Shown here: positions 49,241 to 57,162 of the stretch, piece after piece | Layout of the letters: each line of letters begins with the position of its first letter | How positions within the stretch are numbered: the stretch's first letter is position 1 | From: Acidobacteriota bacterium | GTDB taxonomy: Bacteria; Acidobacteriota; Vicinamibacteria; Marinacidobacterales; Marinacidobacteraceae | Reading direction: 5' to 3' | DNA length: 64,000 nt | Assembly: GCA_022820545.1 (NCBI GenBank) | Contig: JAJEFG010000082.1 | Span: 24,245 to 88,244, forward strand | Position numbers and translations under genes: made by a program | Notes under the pieces: generated by a model | Told to the model about the DNA's origin: nothing | Seen by the model: the letters and a program-made list of their open reading frames with translations, nothing else | Database searches by the model: none

Positions 49241-50929
49241 TTATTCCTGGTTGCTTTCTTCGACGACGAGGAACGTCCCCGGTCCGTCCACCGGAACCCG
49301 TTGTTCGGCTCCCGTCGGCCAGCGCACCCTAACCGAATCGGGAACGCCGGGCAGCAGCCCGATCCACACCTCCCGGGCGCCGGACGAGAGGTAGCTCGAT
49401 CCGGCGGTGACCACCGACCGGCTCCGTTGTCCGCCACGCTCCACCACCACCGCGGCGCCGACGCCGTCGCGGTTGGACACCCGTCCCACCAACCGCAGGA
49501 TCGCCCGGGGCGCCGGATCGCCGCCGTTCCTGAGGAGCGCCACCGTCCCGCCGGATCGCGAGACCGCGAGATCGAGCAGGCCGTCCTGGTCGAAATCGAC
49601 CGTCACCAGGCCCCGGCCGACCGCCGGAGGCATCTCCAGCACCACCGGCTCGAACGAGCCGCCCAGGTTGCGGAAACAGACGTCCCGCTGGCGGTAGTCC
49701 GTTCCGGGAAACAGGATCGGCGCGTTGTCGAGAACGTGGCCGTTGGTGACGCAGAGGTCCGGCGCGGCGTCGTTGTCGAGGTCGGCGAAGACGGCGCCGA
49801 AGCCCAGCCAGGCGAGCGACGGCCGGCCCACCCCGGAAAGGAAGGACACGTCGCGGAATACGCCGTGTCGGTCCGACACGTAGAGGTTGTTCGCTTCGCC
49901 CTGGAAGTTCGTGACGAACAGATCGAGGTCCCCGTCGGACTCGATGTCCGCCGCCGCGATCCCCATGCCGGCGAGCGCGTTCCCGTCTCCGTCGTAGGCG
50001 ACACCGGCCGGGAGACCCCGTTCCCGGAACCGCAGCCCTCCCAGATTCTCGAAGAGGAAGTTGGGCACCGTGTCGTTCGCCACGTAGAGGTCGGGAAGCG
50101 CGTCCCCGATCAGGTCGGCGGCGAGGACCCCGAGGCCCTTGCCGGTCCGCAGTCCCACCCCGGCGGCCGCGGTCACGTCGGCGAACGAACCGTCGCCCCG
50201 GTTCTCGTAGAGCAGGTCCGGCACTCCGGAGAAGGCGTCGGGAAGGCAGTAGGAGCGCACCGGCTCCCCGGCGATCGTCCGGGCGCACACCGGGTTGTTC
50301 GCCGGGGACCAGTCGAGGTAGTGGGTGATGAAGAGATCGAGATCGCCGTCCCCGTCGAGGTCGGAGAAGGCGGCGCTCGCGCTCCAGCCCGCCGCGTTCA
50401 GTCCCGCGTCCCGGAGGGCGAACGTGCCGTCTCCCCGGTTCTCGTAGAGCAGGTCCGTGCCCGCGCGAGTGACCAGCAGGTCGGCGTCCCCGTCGTTGTC
50501 GACGTCGGCGGCGGCCGTACCCATCCCGTGACCCTCCACCGGGGCGGGCGCGCCGAGCCCGGCCGCCTCGCTCACGTCCCGGAAGCGCCCGCCTCCTTCG
50601 TTGCGGTAGAGCGCGCCCACGAGCCCCGGCGGCCGGCCCGTCCCCGGAACCTCTCCGCCCTGCACGAAGAAGAGGTCGGGCGCCCCGTCGCCGTCGTAGT
50701 CGAGCACGGCCACGCCGGACCCCATCGTCTCCACCGGGTGCCAATCGCCCCGGGCGCCCCGTTCGTGCCGGAAGGAGACGCCAGCGGCCTCCGCAACGTC
50801 GCGCAGAACGATCTGCGCGGATGCAGACGAAACCGGCAGGACCAATACGAGGAGTCCCACTCCCAGACCTGGCGCGCGCGGCCCGCAAAACGGTCGTCCC
50901 GACCCTCGTCCCGGGCCGTTCATCCGCAT
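49241..50929 (-). CDS. Exported FG-GAP/VCBS-repeat protein with ASPIC/UnbV domain (CRTAC1-like)
   Basis: The 562-aa protein has a signal peptide (LGVGLLVLVLPVSSASAQ), the CRTAC1 opening RDVAEAAGVSFRHERGARGD, and calcium-binding integrin-like repeats: LDYDGDGAPDLFF, DVDNDGDADLLV, DLDGDGDLDLFI, DIESDGDLDLFV, DLDNDAAPDLCV and DFDQDGLLDLAV. The C terminus is an ASPIC/UnbV domain (NRDGVGAAVVVERGG ... SGAREVWIGL ... VRVRWPTGAEQ). Such proteins are secreted, with unknown role, and common in Acidobacteriota and Planctomycetota. I set the start at ATG 50929 (MRMNGPGRG); the upstream extension overlaps hicA and has no homology. Confidence 0.8.
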   Translation of the reverse strand: MRMNGPGRGSGRPFCGPRAPGLGVGLLVLVLPVSSASAQIVLRDVAEAAGVSFRHERGARGDWHPVETMGSGVAVLDYDGDGAPDLFFVQGGEVPGTGRPPGLVGALYRNEGGGRFRDVSEAAGLGAPAPVEGHGMGTAAADVDNDGDADLLVTRAGTDLLYENRGDGTFALRDAGLNAAGWSASAAFSDLDGDGDLDLFITHYLDWSPANNPVCARTIAGEPVRSYCLPDAFSGVPDLLYENRGDGSFADVTAAAGVGLRTGKGLGVLAADLIGDALPDLYVANDTVPNFLFENLGGLRFRERGLPAGVAYDGDGNALAGMGIAAADIESDGDLDLFVTNFQGEANNLYVSDRHGVFRDVSFLSGVGRPSLAWLGFGAVFADLDNDAAPDLCVTNGHVLDNAPILFPGTDYRQRDVCFRNLGGSFEPVVLEMPPAVGRGLVTVDFDQDGLLDLAVSRSGGTVALLRNGGDPAPRAILRLVGRVSNRDGVGAAVVVERGGQRSRSVVTAGSSYLSSGAREVWIGLLPGVPDSVRVRWPTGAEQRVPVDGPGTFLVVEESNQE

Positions 50930-50963
50930 GCTGATTCCCGCGGAGCGAACGTGAACGGGCCCA

Positions 50964-51209
50964 TCAGTCCGAGAAGAACCTCCTTTGCAGATCACTTTCC
51001 GCGATGAAGCGGGACGCCTGTCGGTAGATCGCCTGAAGCGTACCGGTCGCAAGCTGCCGGTGCAGCGGGACCGTGACGGTTTGTCGGCTCCCCGAGGGCA
51101 GCACCCGAACGAGCTTGGCGTGACTGCCGCGAGTCGTCACCACCACGAACCCGAAGTCCGCCAGGATCTTCAGCACCTCGCGGGCGGTGAGGCGCCGAAG
51201 GCGAGGCAT
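50964..51209 (-). CDS. hicA: HicA-family mRNA interferase toxin
   Basis: The 81-aa protein is a HicA/YcfA-type double-stranded-RNA-binding-fold ribonuclease: LTAREVLKILADFGFVVVTT, the active-site GSHAKLVRV (His30) and VTVPLHRQLATGTLQAIYRQ. HicA cleaves mRNA and tmRNA and is held inactive by HicB. The ATG overlaps the hicB stop (TGATG), so it is translated after the antitoxin. It is of normal length for the family. The reading order antitoxin then toxin is one of the two known arrangements. Confidence 0.9.
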   Translation of the reverse strand: MPRLRRLTAREVLKILADFGFVVVTTRGSHAKLVRVLPSGSRQTVTVPLHRQLATGTLQAIYRQASRFIAESDLQRRFFSD

Positions 51210-51787
51210 CAGCGTTGGAAAACCATCGTTTCGTAGCTGACCAGGAGGCGCGGTCTGGACGAGAGTCCGAGGCGCCCCAGCTCTTCGTCGTCAAGGTGGA
51301 GTTCCAGAGCCTCGCCGAGATTGTCTAGCGTTTCGTCGAGCGTCCTGCCCTGGGTCACCACCGCCGCTTCCACACATTCCGCGACAAACCAGGAACCACT
51401 TCGGACGATGACGGCATGAATTGAGGACCGCTCCGGACCCGCGGCGTGCCCATAGGCGACGGTCGGCTCGGCCACCCGGTCCGCCGCCTCGAGCCTTCCG
51501 GCGGCTTTGGAGGGCCGCGCCTGGGCCTGGAATGCGGGTTCGATCCGGTAGACGCCGCGCCGCAGGCGCCGGAAGTACGGCCAGCGATGCGGATGATTCG
51601 CCGGGGCGTTCACGCAGCACCGGCTCGCGACGTGCGTCCGAACGGTGCGTTCGTTCCGATGCGGCAAGGCCCGGACAACGTCCACTAGCCGAAACGTCCA
51701 GTCGGAGGAGCGACTGAGGCGCTGCGCTGCGACCAGGACCTCGGCATGAATCGCCTGGCCTTGATCGTCGATCGACGCCGGTGTCAT
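51209..51787 (-). CDS. hicB: HicB antitoxin fused to an N-terminal winged-helix-like domain
   Basis: The 192-aa protein has a C-terminal HicB domain (about 121-192: SSIHAVIVRSGSWFVAECVE, GRTLDETLDNLGEALELHLD) that should cover the HicA active site. Classical HicB proteins add a C-terminal HTH or RHH DNA-binding tail. Here there is no such tail; instead about 83 N-terminal residues (AEVLVAAQRLSRSSDWTFRL, then LPHRNERTVRTHVASRCC and FRRLRRGVYRIEP) look like a winged helix of the DUF7669 type, probably the DNA-binding part. A good sigma70 promoter ends eight bases before its ATG. The stop overlaps hicA. Confidence 0.8.
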   Translation of the reverse strand: MTPASIDDQGQAIHAEVLVAAQRLSRSSDWTFRLVDVVRALPHRNERTVRTHVASRCCVNAPANHPHRWPYFRRLRRGVYRIEPAFQAQARPSKAAGRLEAADRVAEPTVAYGHAAGPERSSIHAVIVRSGSWFVAECVEAAVVTQGRTLDETLDNLGEALELHLDDEELGRLGLSSRPRLLVSYETMVFQR

Positions 51788-51795
51788 GGCGCCTG

Positions 51796-51824
51796 AGTAT
51801 ACAAGGGTATGATCAATCTTTCAA
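51796..51824 (-). promoter_or_regulatory. Sigma70-type promoter of hicBA, near-leaderless
   Basis: Reading leftward, TTGAAA (51824-51819) and TATACT (51801-51796) are exactly 17 bp apart. The -10 ends eight bases before the hicB ATG at 51787, so the mRNA can carry at most one or two leader bases. TGATCA at 51810-51815, between the two hexamers, is a possible operator core. Confidence 0.7.
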
Positions 51825-51844
51825 TATTTACCCATTCTCGCTCA

Positions 51845-52093
51845 TCAGTTCGAGGACGCTGATGCAGCGCACGCGTCCGAGCAGAACGTCCGCCCGTCCC
51901 GGACCACCGCCCGTTCCTCCGGGACGTGCAGGTCGCACCGTTCGCAGGCCACGACCCGGCCCCGCTCCTCGGTTTTTCCGGCGGGACCCGCCCGCGGCGG
52001 ACTCGCGGGCTTGCTGAAGAGCGTGCGGATCAGGCCCCACAGGATCCGGACCACCACGAAGGCGACAAGGATCTGGAGGAAGCGCACTATCAC
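51845..52093 (-). CDS. Small membrane-anchored Cys4 protein, PP0621-like
   Basis: The 82-aa protein has one N-terminal membrane helix (FLQILVAFVVVRILWGLIRT), a short linker, and a C-terminal zinc-binding-like module with Cys50, Cys53, Cys71 and Cys75 (ACERCDLHVPEERAVV, TFCSDAC). This matches PP0621-type proteins with an N-terminal anchor and a cytoplasmic zinc ribbon. Function is unknown. It ends about 20 bp before the hicB promoter and follows the TPR gene on the same strand. Confidence 0.7.
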   Translation of the reverse strand: MIVRFLQILVAFVVVRILWGLIRTLFSKPASPPRAGPAGKTEERGRVVACERCDLHVPEERAVVRDGRTFCSDACAASASSN

Positions 52094-52144
52094 GGCGTTC
52101 TGATCTTATTCAGGCGAGTGATCGGCGGGTGGGCCGAGCCCGCC

Positions 52145-52732
52145 CTACGGATGTGCGGTCCGGAGCGAATCGATCTGGGCCCGGAGGGCCGCCGCCTCGG
52201 GCGAATCCGGCCGCGCCGCAATCGCGCGCTCCCAGAGCTCGATGCCGGCGGCGAGGTCCTGCTCCACGAAGAGGCGGACGCGGCCCAGCGCGAGCAGGCT
52301 CTCGAAGTGTTCCGGATCCTCCGCGAGGACGGCTTCGAAGCCGGTGACCGCCCCCGCGACGTCGCCCGCGCCGAGCTGGGCGAAGGCGAGGCGGCTGCGG
52401 ACGTCGAGGTCCGACGGATCGAGGTTGCGCGCCTGCTGGAACCAGTACACCGCTTCCCCGAAGTCCAGCGCGTCGAGATGCAGGTCCGCCACGGCGACCC
52501 GCGCCGCCGGGTCCTCCGGAGTCGCCTCGACCGCGGCGAGGAGCGTCTGGAGAGCCTCGGGGTCCACCGGCCGGGGCTCGGGGAGCGGAGCCGAAGCCGT
52601 CTCCGGAACGGGCGCCGGAGGCGGCGCGGCCGGCGTCGGCGGCCCCGGCGATCCGGAGACGAGGAACCCGACCAGGATGCCGAACGCCAGTCCGGCCCCG
52701 AAGAACAGCGCGCGTTCGGAGAGTCGGTTCAT
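52145..52732 (-). CDS. Membrane-anchored tetratricopeptide-repeat protein
   Basis: The 195-aa protein starts with a membrane helix (ALFFGAGLAFGILVGFLVSG), then a Pro/Ala-rich linker (about 28-57), then about four TPR units: LLAAVEATPEDPAARVAVAD, DFGEAVYWFQQARNLDPSDL, DVAGAVTGFEAVLAEDPEHF and DLAAGIELWERAIAARPDSP. Such a protein should be a periplasm- or cytoplasm-facing scaffold for protein contacts, depending on orientation. Its ATG immediately precedes (in transcription, follows) the glycosyltransferase stop at 52733, so it is probably co-transcribed with that gene. Confidence 0.8.
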   Translation of the reverse strand: MNRLSERALFFGAGLAFGILVGFLVSGSPGPPTPAAPPPAPVPETASAPLPEPRPVDPEALQTLLAAVEATPEDPAARVAVADLHLDALDFGEAVYWFQQARNLDPSDLDVRSRLAFAQLGAGDVAGAVTGFEAVLAEDPEHFESLLALGRVRLFVEQDLAAGIELWERAIAARPDSPEAAALRAQIDSLRTAHP

Positions 52733-54253
52733 TCAGCTGCCCGCGGAGGCGCGGCGCGCATCGAGGAGCGAGCGGCCTCCGACATAAAGGTAGCCCGCCG
52801 CAAAGAGGAGCAGGAACGGCGCGGAGGCGGCGACCCCCTCGACCACGGCGTAGAAGGTGGCGCCCGCCATCACGAGTCCCAGGGCGAACTCCAGCGCCGG
52901 GATGGCGCCGGCGGGCATGCGGTAGGTCTTCTGACGCCACCGGTCCGCCGTTCCGGCAATCCCGTACTTCGGCGTCCGGACGAAGGGCGTGCGGCGGCCG
53001 AGGATGCCGGACAGGACCGCGGAGGCGTTGCTGAACGAGATCCCGATGCCCACCGCGAGCGCCGCCGGAATGTTCCGTGCCCGGCGCCAGAGGCCCTGCC
53101 GCTCTTCCGGCCGCTGGAGCCGCAGCAGGCGGCTCTGGGAGAACGCGTAGAAGGACACCACCGAGAGGGTGGCGGCGGCAAAGATGGGAATGTCGAGGAG
53201 CGCCATCTCCCGGAGCCCGGTGCTCACCCGGGCGAAGAGCACCGGCGTCATCAACAGGCTCAGGACCGCCATCAGCGGGTAGGCGAGGTTGCTCGTGAGG
53301 TGGAAGAAGGCTTCCGCCCGGACGCGCAGCGGGAGCGGCGACGCCAGGATCTGCGGCAGCAGCTTCCGGGCGGTCTGGAGCGATCCCTGGGCCCAGCGGC
53401 GCTGCTGCGCCTTGAAGGCGTTCATCGAGACCGGGAGTTCGGCCGGGGCCGCGATCTCGGGCACGAACACGAACTTCCAGCCCCGGAGCTGGGCGCGGTA
53501 GGAGAGGTCGAGATCCTCGGTCAGGGTGTCGCCCTCCCAGCCTCCGGCGTCCTCGATCGCCGCCCGGCGCCAGATGCCCGCCGTGCCGTTGAAGTTGAAG
53601 AAGCACCCCGCGACGTGGCGCCCGCCGTGCTCGGCCATGAAGTGGCCGTCCAGCAGGATGGCCTGGACGTCGGTGAGGAGCGAGTAGTCGCGGTTCAGGT
53701 GGTCCCAGCGGGCCTGCACGAGCCCGGTCCGCTCGTCGGCCAGCAGGTAGGGGAGCGTCCGCCGCAGGAAGTCGGGTTCCGGGACGAAGTCGGCGTCGAA
53801 GATGGCCACGAACGGCGCGTCGGAGGCGTCGAGGCCCACCTGGAGAGCCCCGGCCTTGAAGCCGCGGCGGTCCGTCCGGTGGAGGCGACGGATGTCGAGT
53901 CCGGCGGCCGCGCACTGCTCGACCACCCGGTCGGCGATCTTTCCGGTGTCGTCCGTCGAGTCGTCGAGCACCTGCACGGTGAGCCGCGACCGCGGGTAGT
54001 CGAGCGCCGCCACCGCCCGGATCAGCCGCTCCACGACGTAGCGTTCGTTGAACACCGGGAGCTGGATGAGCACCCGCGGCGGGTCGCTCTCGAGCAGCGG
54101 CGCTCCGCGGGTCCGCAGCCGTTCCGCGGCCGCCGCGGACCGCGCGGCGTACCGGGACAACCGGTACACCAGCACGTACCGGTGGGAGCCGTAGACCGAG
54201 AGCAGCAGCAGGACGACGAAATAGGCCGTCAGGACGGCGGCGGCGAAGGGCAA
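52733..54253 (-). CDS. Family 2 processive glycosyltransferase (cellulose/mannan synthase-like)
   Basis: The 506-aa membrane protein has a first membrane helix (AAVLTAYFVVLLLLSVYG), a GT2 domain with LDDSTDDT (Asp97, Asp98), IFDADFVPE (Asp153, Asp155), LTEDLDLSYRAQLRGWK (Asp247) and QQRRWAQGS (283-287, the QxxRW motif of processive enzymes), then several membrane spans. It likely makes a beta-linked polysaccharide or glycolipid from a nucleotide sugar at the inner membrane. No ATG lies near the conserved start; I chose the TTG at 54253, so the start is uncertain. The head-to-head gene at 54339 encodes a polytopic glycosyltransferase, and the two may serve one pathway. Confidence 0.8.
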   Translation of the reverse strand: MPFAAAVLTAYFVVLLLLSVYGSHRYVLVYRLSRYAARSAAAAERLRTRGAPLLESDPPRVLIQLPVFNERYVVERLIRAVAALDYPRSRLTVQVLDDSTDDTGKIADRVVEQCAAAGLDIRRLHRTDRRGFKAGALQVGLDASDAPFVAIFDADFVPEPDFLRRTLPYLLADERTGLVQARWDHLNRDYSLLTDVQAILLDGHFMAEHGGRHVAGCFFNFNGTAGIWRRAAIEDAGGWEGDTLTEDLDLSYRAQLRGWKFVFVPEIAAPAELPVSMNAFKAQQRRWAQGSLQTARKLLPQILASPLPLRVRAEAFFHLTSNLAYPLMAVLSLLMTPVLFARVSTGLREMALLDIPIFAAATLSVVSFYAFSQSRLLRLQRPEERQGLWRRARNIPAALAVGIGISFSNASAVLSGILGRRTPFVRTPKYGIAGTADRWRQKTYRMPAGAIPALEFALGLVMAGATFYAVVEGVAASAPFLLLFAAGYLYVGGRSLLDARRASAGS

Positions 54254-54338
54254 GCGGGTGAATTGTGACTCCGGGCGCCGGCCAGCGCCCGCGACGGCCC
54301 GTGGTCCCGCCGGGACGTTCGTACACACTCCCCGCGGC

Positions 54339-55718
54339 GTGAGTTGGCGCTCCCTGACCGCACTCGGCGGACTCCATGTTCTCCTCGCGGGCGTCCTCGC
54401 CGCCGTGCTGGAGACCGTCGCGGGGTTCTGGTGGCACATCGGCACCCACGCGCTGCTCTTCGTCCCGCTGCTGCTGGTCGTGGTCCCGGCGCTCCGAGGC
54501 ACGGTCCCCCGGGGGCGGCGGCAGCTCGTCATCCTGCTGGCGGCGGCGGCGCTGAGCCGGGCCCTGCTGCTGCCCACGACACCCGCGCTGTCGGGCGACG
54601 TGTACCGCATGGCATGGGAGGGTCAGGTCGTGCTCGACGGGAAGGACCCCTGGGCGCAACCGCCCGACGATCCGGCCCTCGCCGAACTCGCGGCGGCGCA
54701 TCCGGAACTCCGGGAGCGGGTCGGCTACTGGAAGCTGCCCGCCATCTACCCGCCGTTCGCCCAGCTCTTCGGCGCCGGAGTGGGATGGATTTCGCCAAGC
54801 GTGACGGTCCTGAAGGCGGCGCTCCTGCTCGCCGAGGCGGCCCTGATCGCCGCGCTGATCGCCCTCCTCGCCAGCCGGGGCCGCAACCCTCTCCTGGTGG
54901 CGGCCTACGCCTGGAACCCCCTTCCCCTCACCGAGATCGCCGGCAGCGGGCACGGCGACGCCCTGGCCGTGGCGTTGCTCTTCCTGGCGCTGCTGGCCCT
55001 CGAACGCGGCCGCGCGGCTGGCGGGGCGGCGCTGGCGGCGCTTTCGGGGATGACCAAGTTCGCCGGGTTCGCGCTCCTCCCGTTCCTGCTGCGCCGGGTC
55101 CGGGACCGGCGTCGCCAGTGGACCGCGCTCGGAGCCGCGGGGGCGGTCGTGCTCGCCGCGCTGGCGCCCTTCCTCACCCCGGCCCGGCTGGCGGACGGGT
55201 TCGTGGTCCGGTTCCAGGAGTTCGGGTTCAGCCTCTGGCACTACGCGCGTCACTGGCGCTTCAACGACAGCCTCTTTTCACCGCTGGACGCGGTGCTGGG
55301 GGGCGCCGCCCGCCCCGCCGCCTTCGCCGTCCTGATCGTCCTGGGGGCGGCGCTGGTGATCCGCCGGCAGCCTCCCGGGCTTTCCCTCGGCCTGCTGGCG
55401 GGCGCCGCGTTCCTGTTGTCCCCGGTGGCGCACCCCTGGTATCTCCTCTGGACGCTCCCATTCCTGGTCGTGAATCCGGAACGGCGCGGCCTGCTGGCCG
55501 CCGGCCTCACGATGACGCTGACGGTCGCGTTCAGCTATCACGCCTACTGGACCATTCCGCCGGGACTCGACTGGACCCTTCCCACCTGGGTCCGGGTCGC
55601 GGAATACCTGCCCGTGCCGCTCGCCGCGCTCGTCTTCGGCAGGCGCGGTCAGTCGTCGGACGGGGGTTCGCCCGACTCGAGCCGCCGGAAATGCGCCACC
55701 GCCAGCGCCGCGGCGTAG
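54339..55718 (+). CDS. Polytopic membrane glycosyltransferase (GT87/GT-C-like)
   Basis: The 459-aa protein has around ten hydrophobic helices and the GT-C pattern: an acidic first loop after helix two or three (LSGDVYRMAWEGQVVLDGKD with GDVYR), YPPFAQLFGAGVGW, AYAWNPLPLTEIAGSGHGDA, then C-terminal HPWYLLWTLPFLVV. These features fit polyprenyl-phosphate-sugar-dependent mannosyl- or arabinosyl-type transferases (GT87-like). Start chosen as GTG at 54339 (MSWRSLTALGG), giving a first helix at once. Its last 23 codons overlap the convergent larB gene by 70 bp. It is divergently placed to the GT2 gene. Confidence 0.7.
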   Translation: MSWRSLTALGGLHVLLAGVLAAVLETVAGFWWHIGTHALLFVPLLLVVVPALRGTVPRGRRQLVILLAAAALSRALLLPTTPALSGDVYRMAWEGQVVLDGKDPWAQPPDDPALAELAAAHPELRERVGYWKLPAIYPPFAQLFGAGVGWISPSVTVLKAALLLAEAALIAALIALLASRGRNPLLVAAYAWNPLPLTEIAGSGHGDALAVALLFLALLALERGRAAGGAALAALSGMTKFAGFALLPFLLRRVRDRRRQWTALGAAGAVVLAALAPFLTPARLADGFVVRFQEFGFSLWHYARHWRFNDSLFSPLDAVLGGAARPAAFAVLIVLGAALVIRRQPPGLSLGLLAGAAFLLSPVAHPWYLLWTLPFLVVNPERRGLLAAGLTMTLTVAFSYHAYWTIPPGLDWTLPTWVRVAEYLPVPLAALVFGRRGQSSDGGSPDSSRRKCATASAAA

Positions 55719-56449
55719 CCGCCGCCGAACCCGTTGTCGATGTTCACCACGGTGACCCCGGGGGCGCAGCTATTGAGCAGCGAAAGCAGCGCCGTGAGCC
55801 CGCCCCACGACGCCCCGTAGCCCGTGGAGGTGGGGACCGCGATGATGGGACAGGGCGCGAGACCCGCCACCACCGGCGCGAGCGCCGCTTCCATGCCGGC
55901 GACCACGACCATTGCGTGCAGCGAACGGAAACTGGAGGCTTCGGTGAGGAGCCGCTGGATCCCGGCGACGCCGATGTCGAAGGTCCGCCGGACCTCGGCC
56001 CCCATGAGTTCCGCCGTCAGCGCGGCTTCCTCGGCCACCGGGATGTCGGAGGTTCCGGCCGACACCACCCCGATGCGGGCGCCCGTCGGCTCGGGGGCCG
56101 TTCGCGAGACCACGATGGCCCGCGCCTCGGCATGCCAGACCGCGTCCGGGACCGCCTCCCGGACGGACTTCGCGGTCTCGGGGACAGCTCGGGTGACGAG
56201 CGTCTGACCGGCGGTCTCCCGGAGCGCGCGAACGATCTCCACCACCTGCTCGGCAGTCTTTCCTTCCGCCAGCACCACCTCGGGGAAGCCGCGCCGGAGT
56301 TCCCGGTGGTGGTCGAGGCGCGCGAAGGGCGTCTCGCCGTCCTCGCCGATGGTTTCGAACGGAAAGCGCAACCGTCGCGCCGCCTCGCCGGGCGTCACGT
56401 CGCCCGCCGCAACGCCGTCCAGCAGGCGGCGCAGGGTCTCGTCATTCAT
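55649..56449 (-). CDS. larB: LarB, pyridinium-3,5-biscarboxylate mononucleotide synthase (nickel-pincer cofactor pathway)
   Basis: The 266-aa protein resembles PurE in its C-terminal half (VSAGTSDIPVAEEAALTAEL, MVVVAGMEAALAPVVAGLA, AVPTSTGYGASWGGLTALLS, VNIDNGFGGGYAAALA) and has the LarB N-terminal domain ending FPEVVLAEGKTAEQVVEIVR. LarB carboxylates and hydrolyses nicotinic acid adenine dinucleotide to begin making the nickel-pincer nucleotide used by lactate racemase. larC and larE are not in the window. ATG at 56449 (MNDETLRRLL) starts the homology; an upstream frame was rejected. The 3' end overlaps the GT gene. Confidence 0.9.
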   Translation of the reverse strand: MNDETLRRLLDGVAAGDVTPGEAARRLRFPFETIGEDGETPFARLDHHRELRRGFPEVVLAEGKTAEQVVEIVRALRETAGQTLVTRAVPETAKSVREAVPDAVWHAEARAIVVSRTAPEPTGARIGVVSAGTSDIPVAEEAALTAELMGAEVRRTFDIGVAGIQRLLTEASSFRSLHAMVVVAGMEAALAPVVAGLAPCPIIAVPTSTGYGASWGGLTALLSLLNSCAPGVTVVNIDNGFGGGYAAALAVAHFRRLESGEPPSDD

Positions 56450-56525
56450 CGGCCGGGGAGTGTGGCACGTCCGCCGATCAGGCGCGGAATACGCAAGATC
56501 AGAGTACGGAGGAATCCTCATGGGT

Positions 56526-56554
56526 TACAATTGGATTCATGAAAACCACAATTG
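56526..56554 (+). promoter_or_regulatory. Candidate -10 and operator of vapBC
   Basis: TACAAT (56526-56531) ends seven bases before the vapB ATG at 56539; no ribosome site is present. ACAATTGGATTC and ACAATTGATATTC are direct repeats whose CAATTG cores (56528 and 56549) are 21 bp apart, two helical turns, flanking the start codon. No convincing -35 is visible. Confidence 0.4.
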
Positions 56555-56763
56555 ATATTCCCGAAGAGGAGCTAACGGATGCCCTCCGGTTTACTCGAGC
56601 GAAGACCAAACGGGAAGCGGTAGTCACTGCGTTGGCCGACTTCAACCAGCGCCGCCGCATGGCCGAACTCATCCAGTATGCCGGCACCTGCCCCGACCTG
56701 ATGACGGTGGAAGAGCTGCGGGCCGAGCGGTGGCGCCGGGAAAAGTCCATTGATTCTGATTGA
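56539..56763 (+). CDS. vapB: VapB-type antitoxin
   Basis: The 74-aa protein starts MKTTIDIPEEELTDALRFTR, the beta-strand and helix of a ribbon-helix-helix VapB2-like antitoxin, with REAVVTALADFNQRRRMAEL following, and a C-terminal toxin-binding tail (MTVEELRAERWRRE). It should bind its promoter and neutralise the PIN toxin. The toxin frame begins inside its 3' end (overlap of 14 bp). It lies 89 bp from larB on the other strand. Confidence 0.85.
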   Translation: MKTTIDIPEEELTDALRFTRAKTKREAVVTALADFNQRRRMAELIQYAGTCPDLMTVEELRAERWRREKSIDSD

Positions 56764-57133
56764 CAGCTCGTCCTGGATCCACCTGCTCAGGCCGCAGGGC
56801 GATGCCGACGCCCGGCGGCGGGTCGAAGCTGCGCTGCGTGCCGGAGAGGCCTGCTGGTGTCCCATCGTGCGACTGGAACTCTGGAACGGCGCCCGCGGGG
56901 AGCGCGAGCAGCAGGTGCTGCGCCGGTTCGAGGACGTGCTCTTGTCCCTGCCGATGGATGACGAGGTGTGGGACACCGCCTGCGGGATTGCGCGTCGGGC
57001 GCGCTCCCGGGGCGTGACCGTCCCCGCACCGGATATCGCGATCGCCGCCTGTGCCCACCGCCACGGTGTTGCGCTCGAATCGGCGGACACGGACTTTGAT
57101 CGTCTGGCTGCCCTCGGCCTTCCCGGAGCATGA
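56750..57133 (+). CDS. vapC: VapC-type PIN-domain ribonuclease toxin
   Basis: The 127-aa PIN protein has the acidic centre of VapC: ILIDSSSWI (Asp5), CPIVRLELWNG (Glu43), APDIAIAACA (Asp95) and SADTDFDRL (Asp113, Asp115). It should cleave tRNA or rRNA when freed from VapB. Start taken as TTG at 56750, giving a 14-bp overlap with vapB and MILIDSSSW, the standard VapC start. It is followed by dnaG 29 bp downstream, so read-through into the housekeeping genes is possible. Confidence 0.88.
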   Translation: MILIDSSSWIHLLRPQGDADARRRVEAALRAGEACWCPIVRLELWNGARGEREQQVLRRFEDVLLSLPMDDEVWDTACGIARRARSRGVTVPAPDIAIAACAHRHGVALESADTDFDRLAALGLPGA

Positions 57134-57162
57134 CCCGGACCCTCTGGAGGTGACCTGACGAA

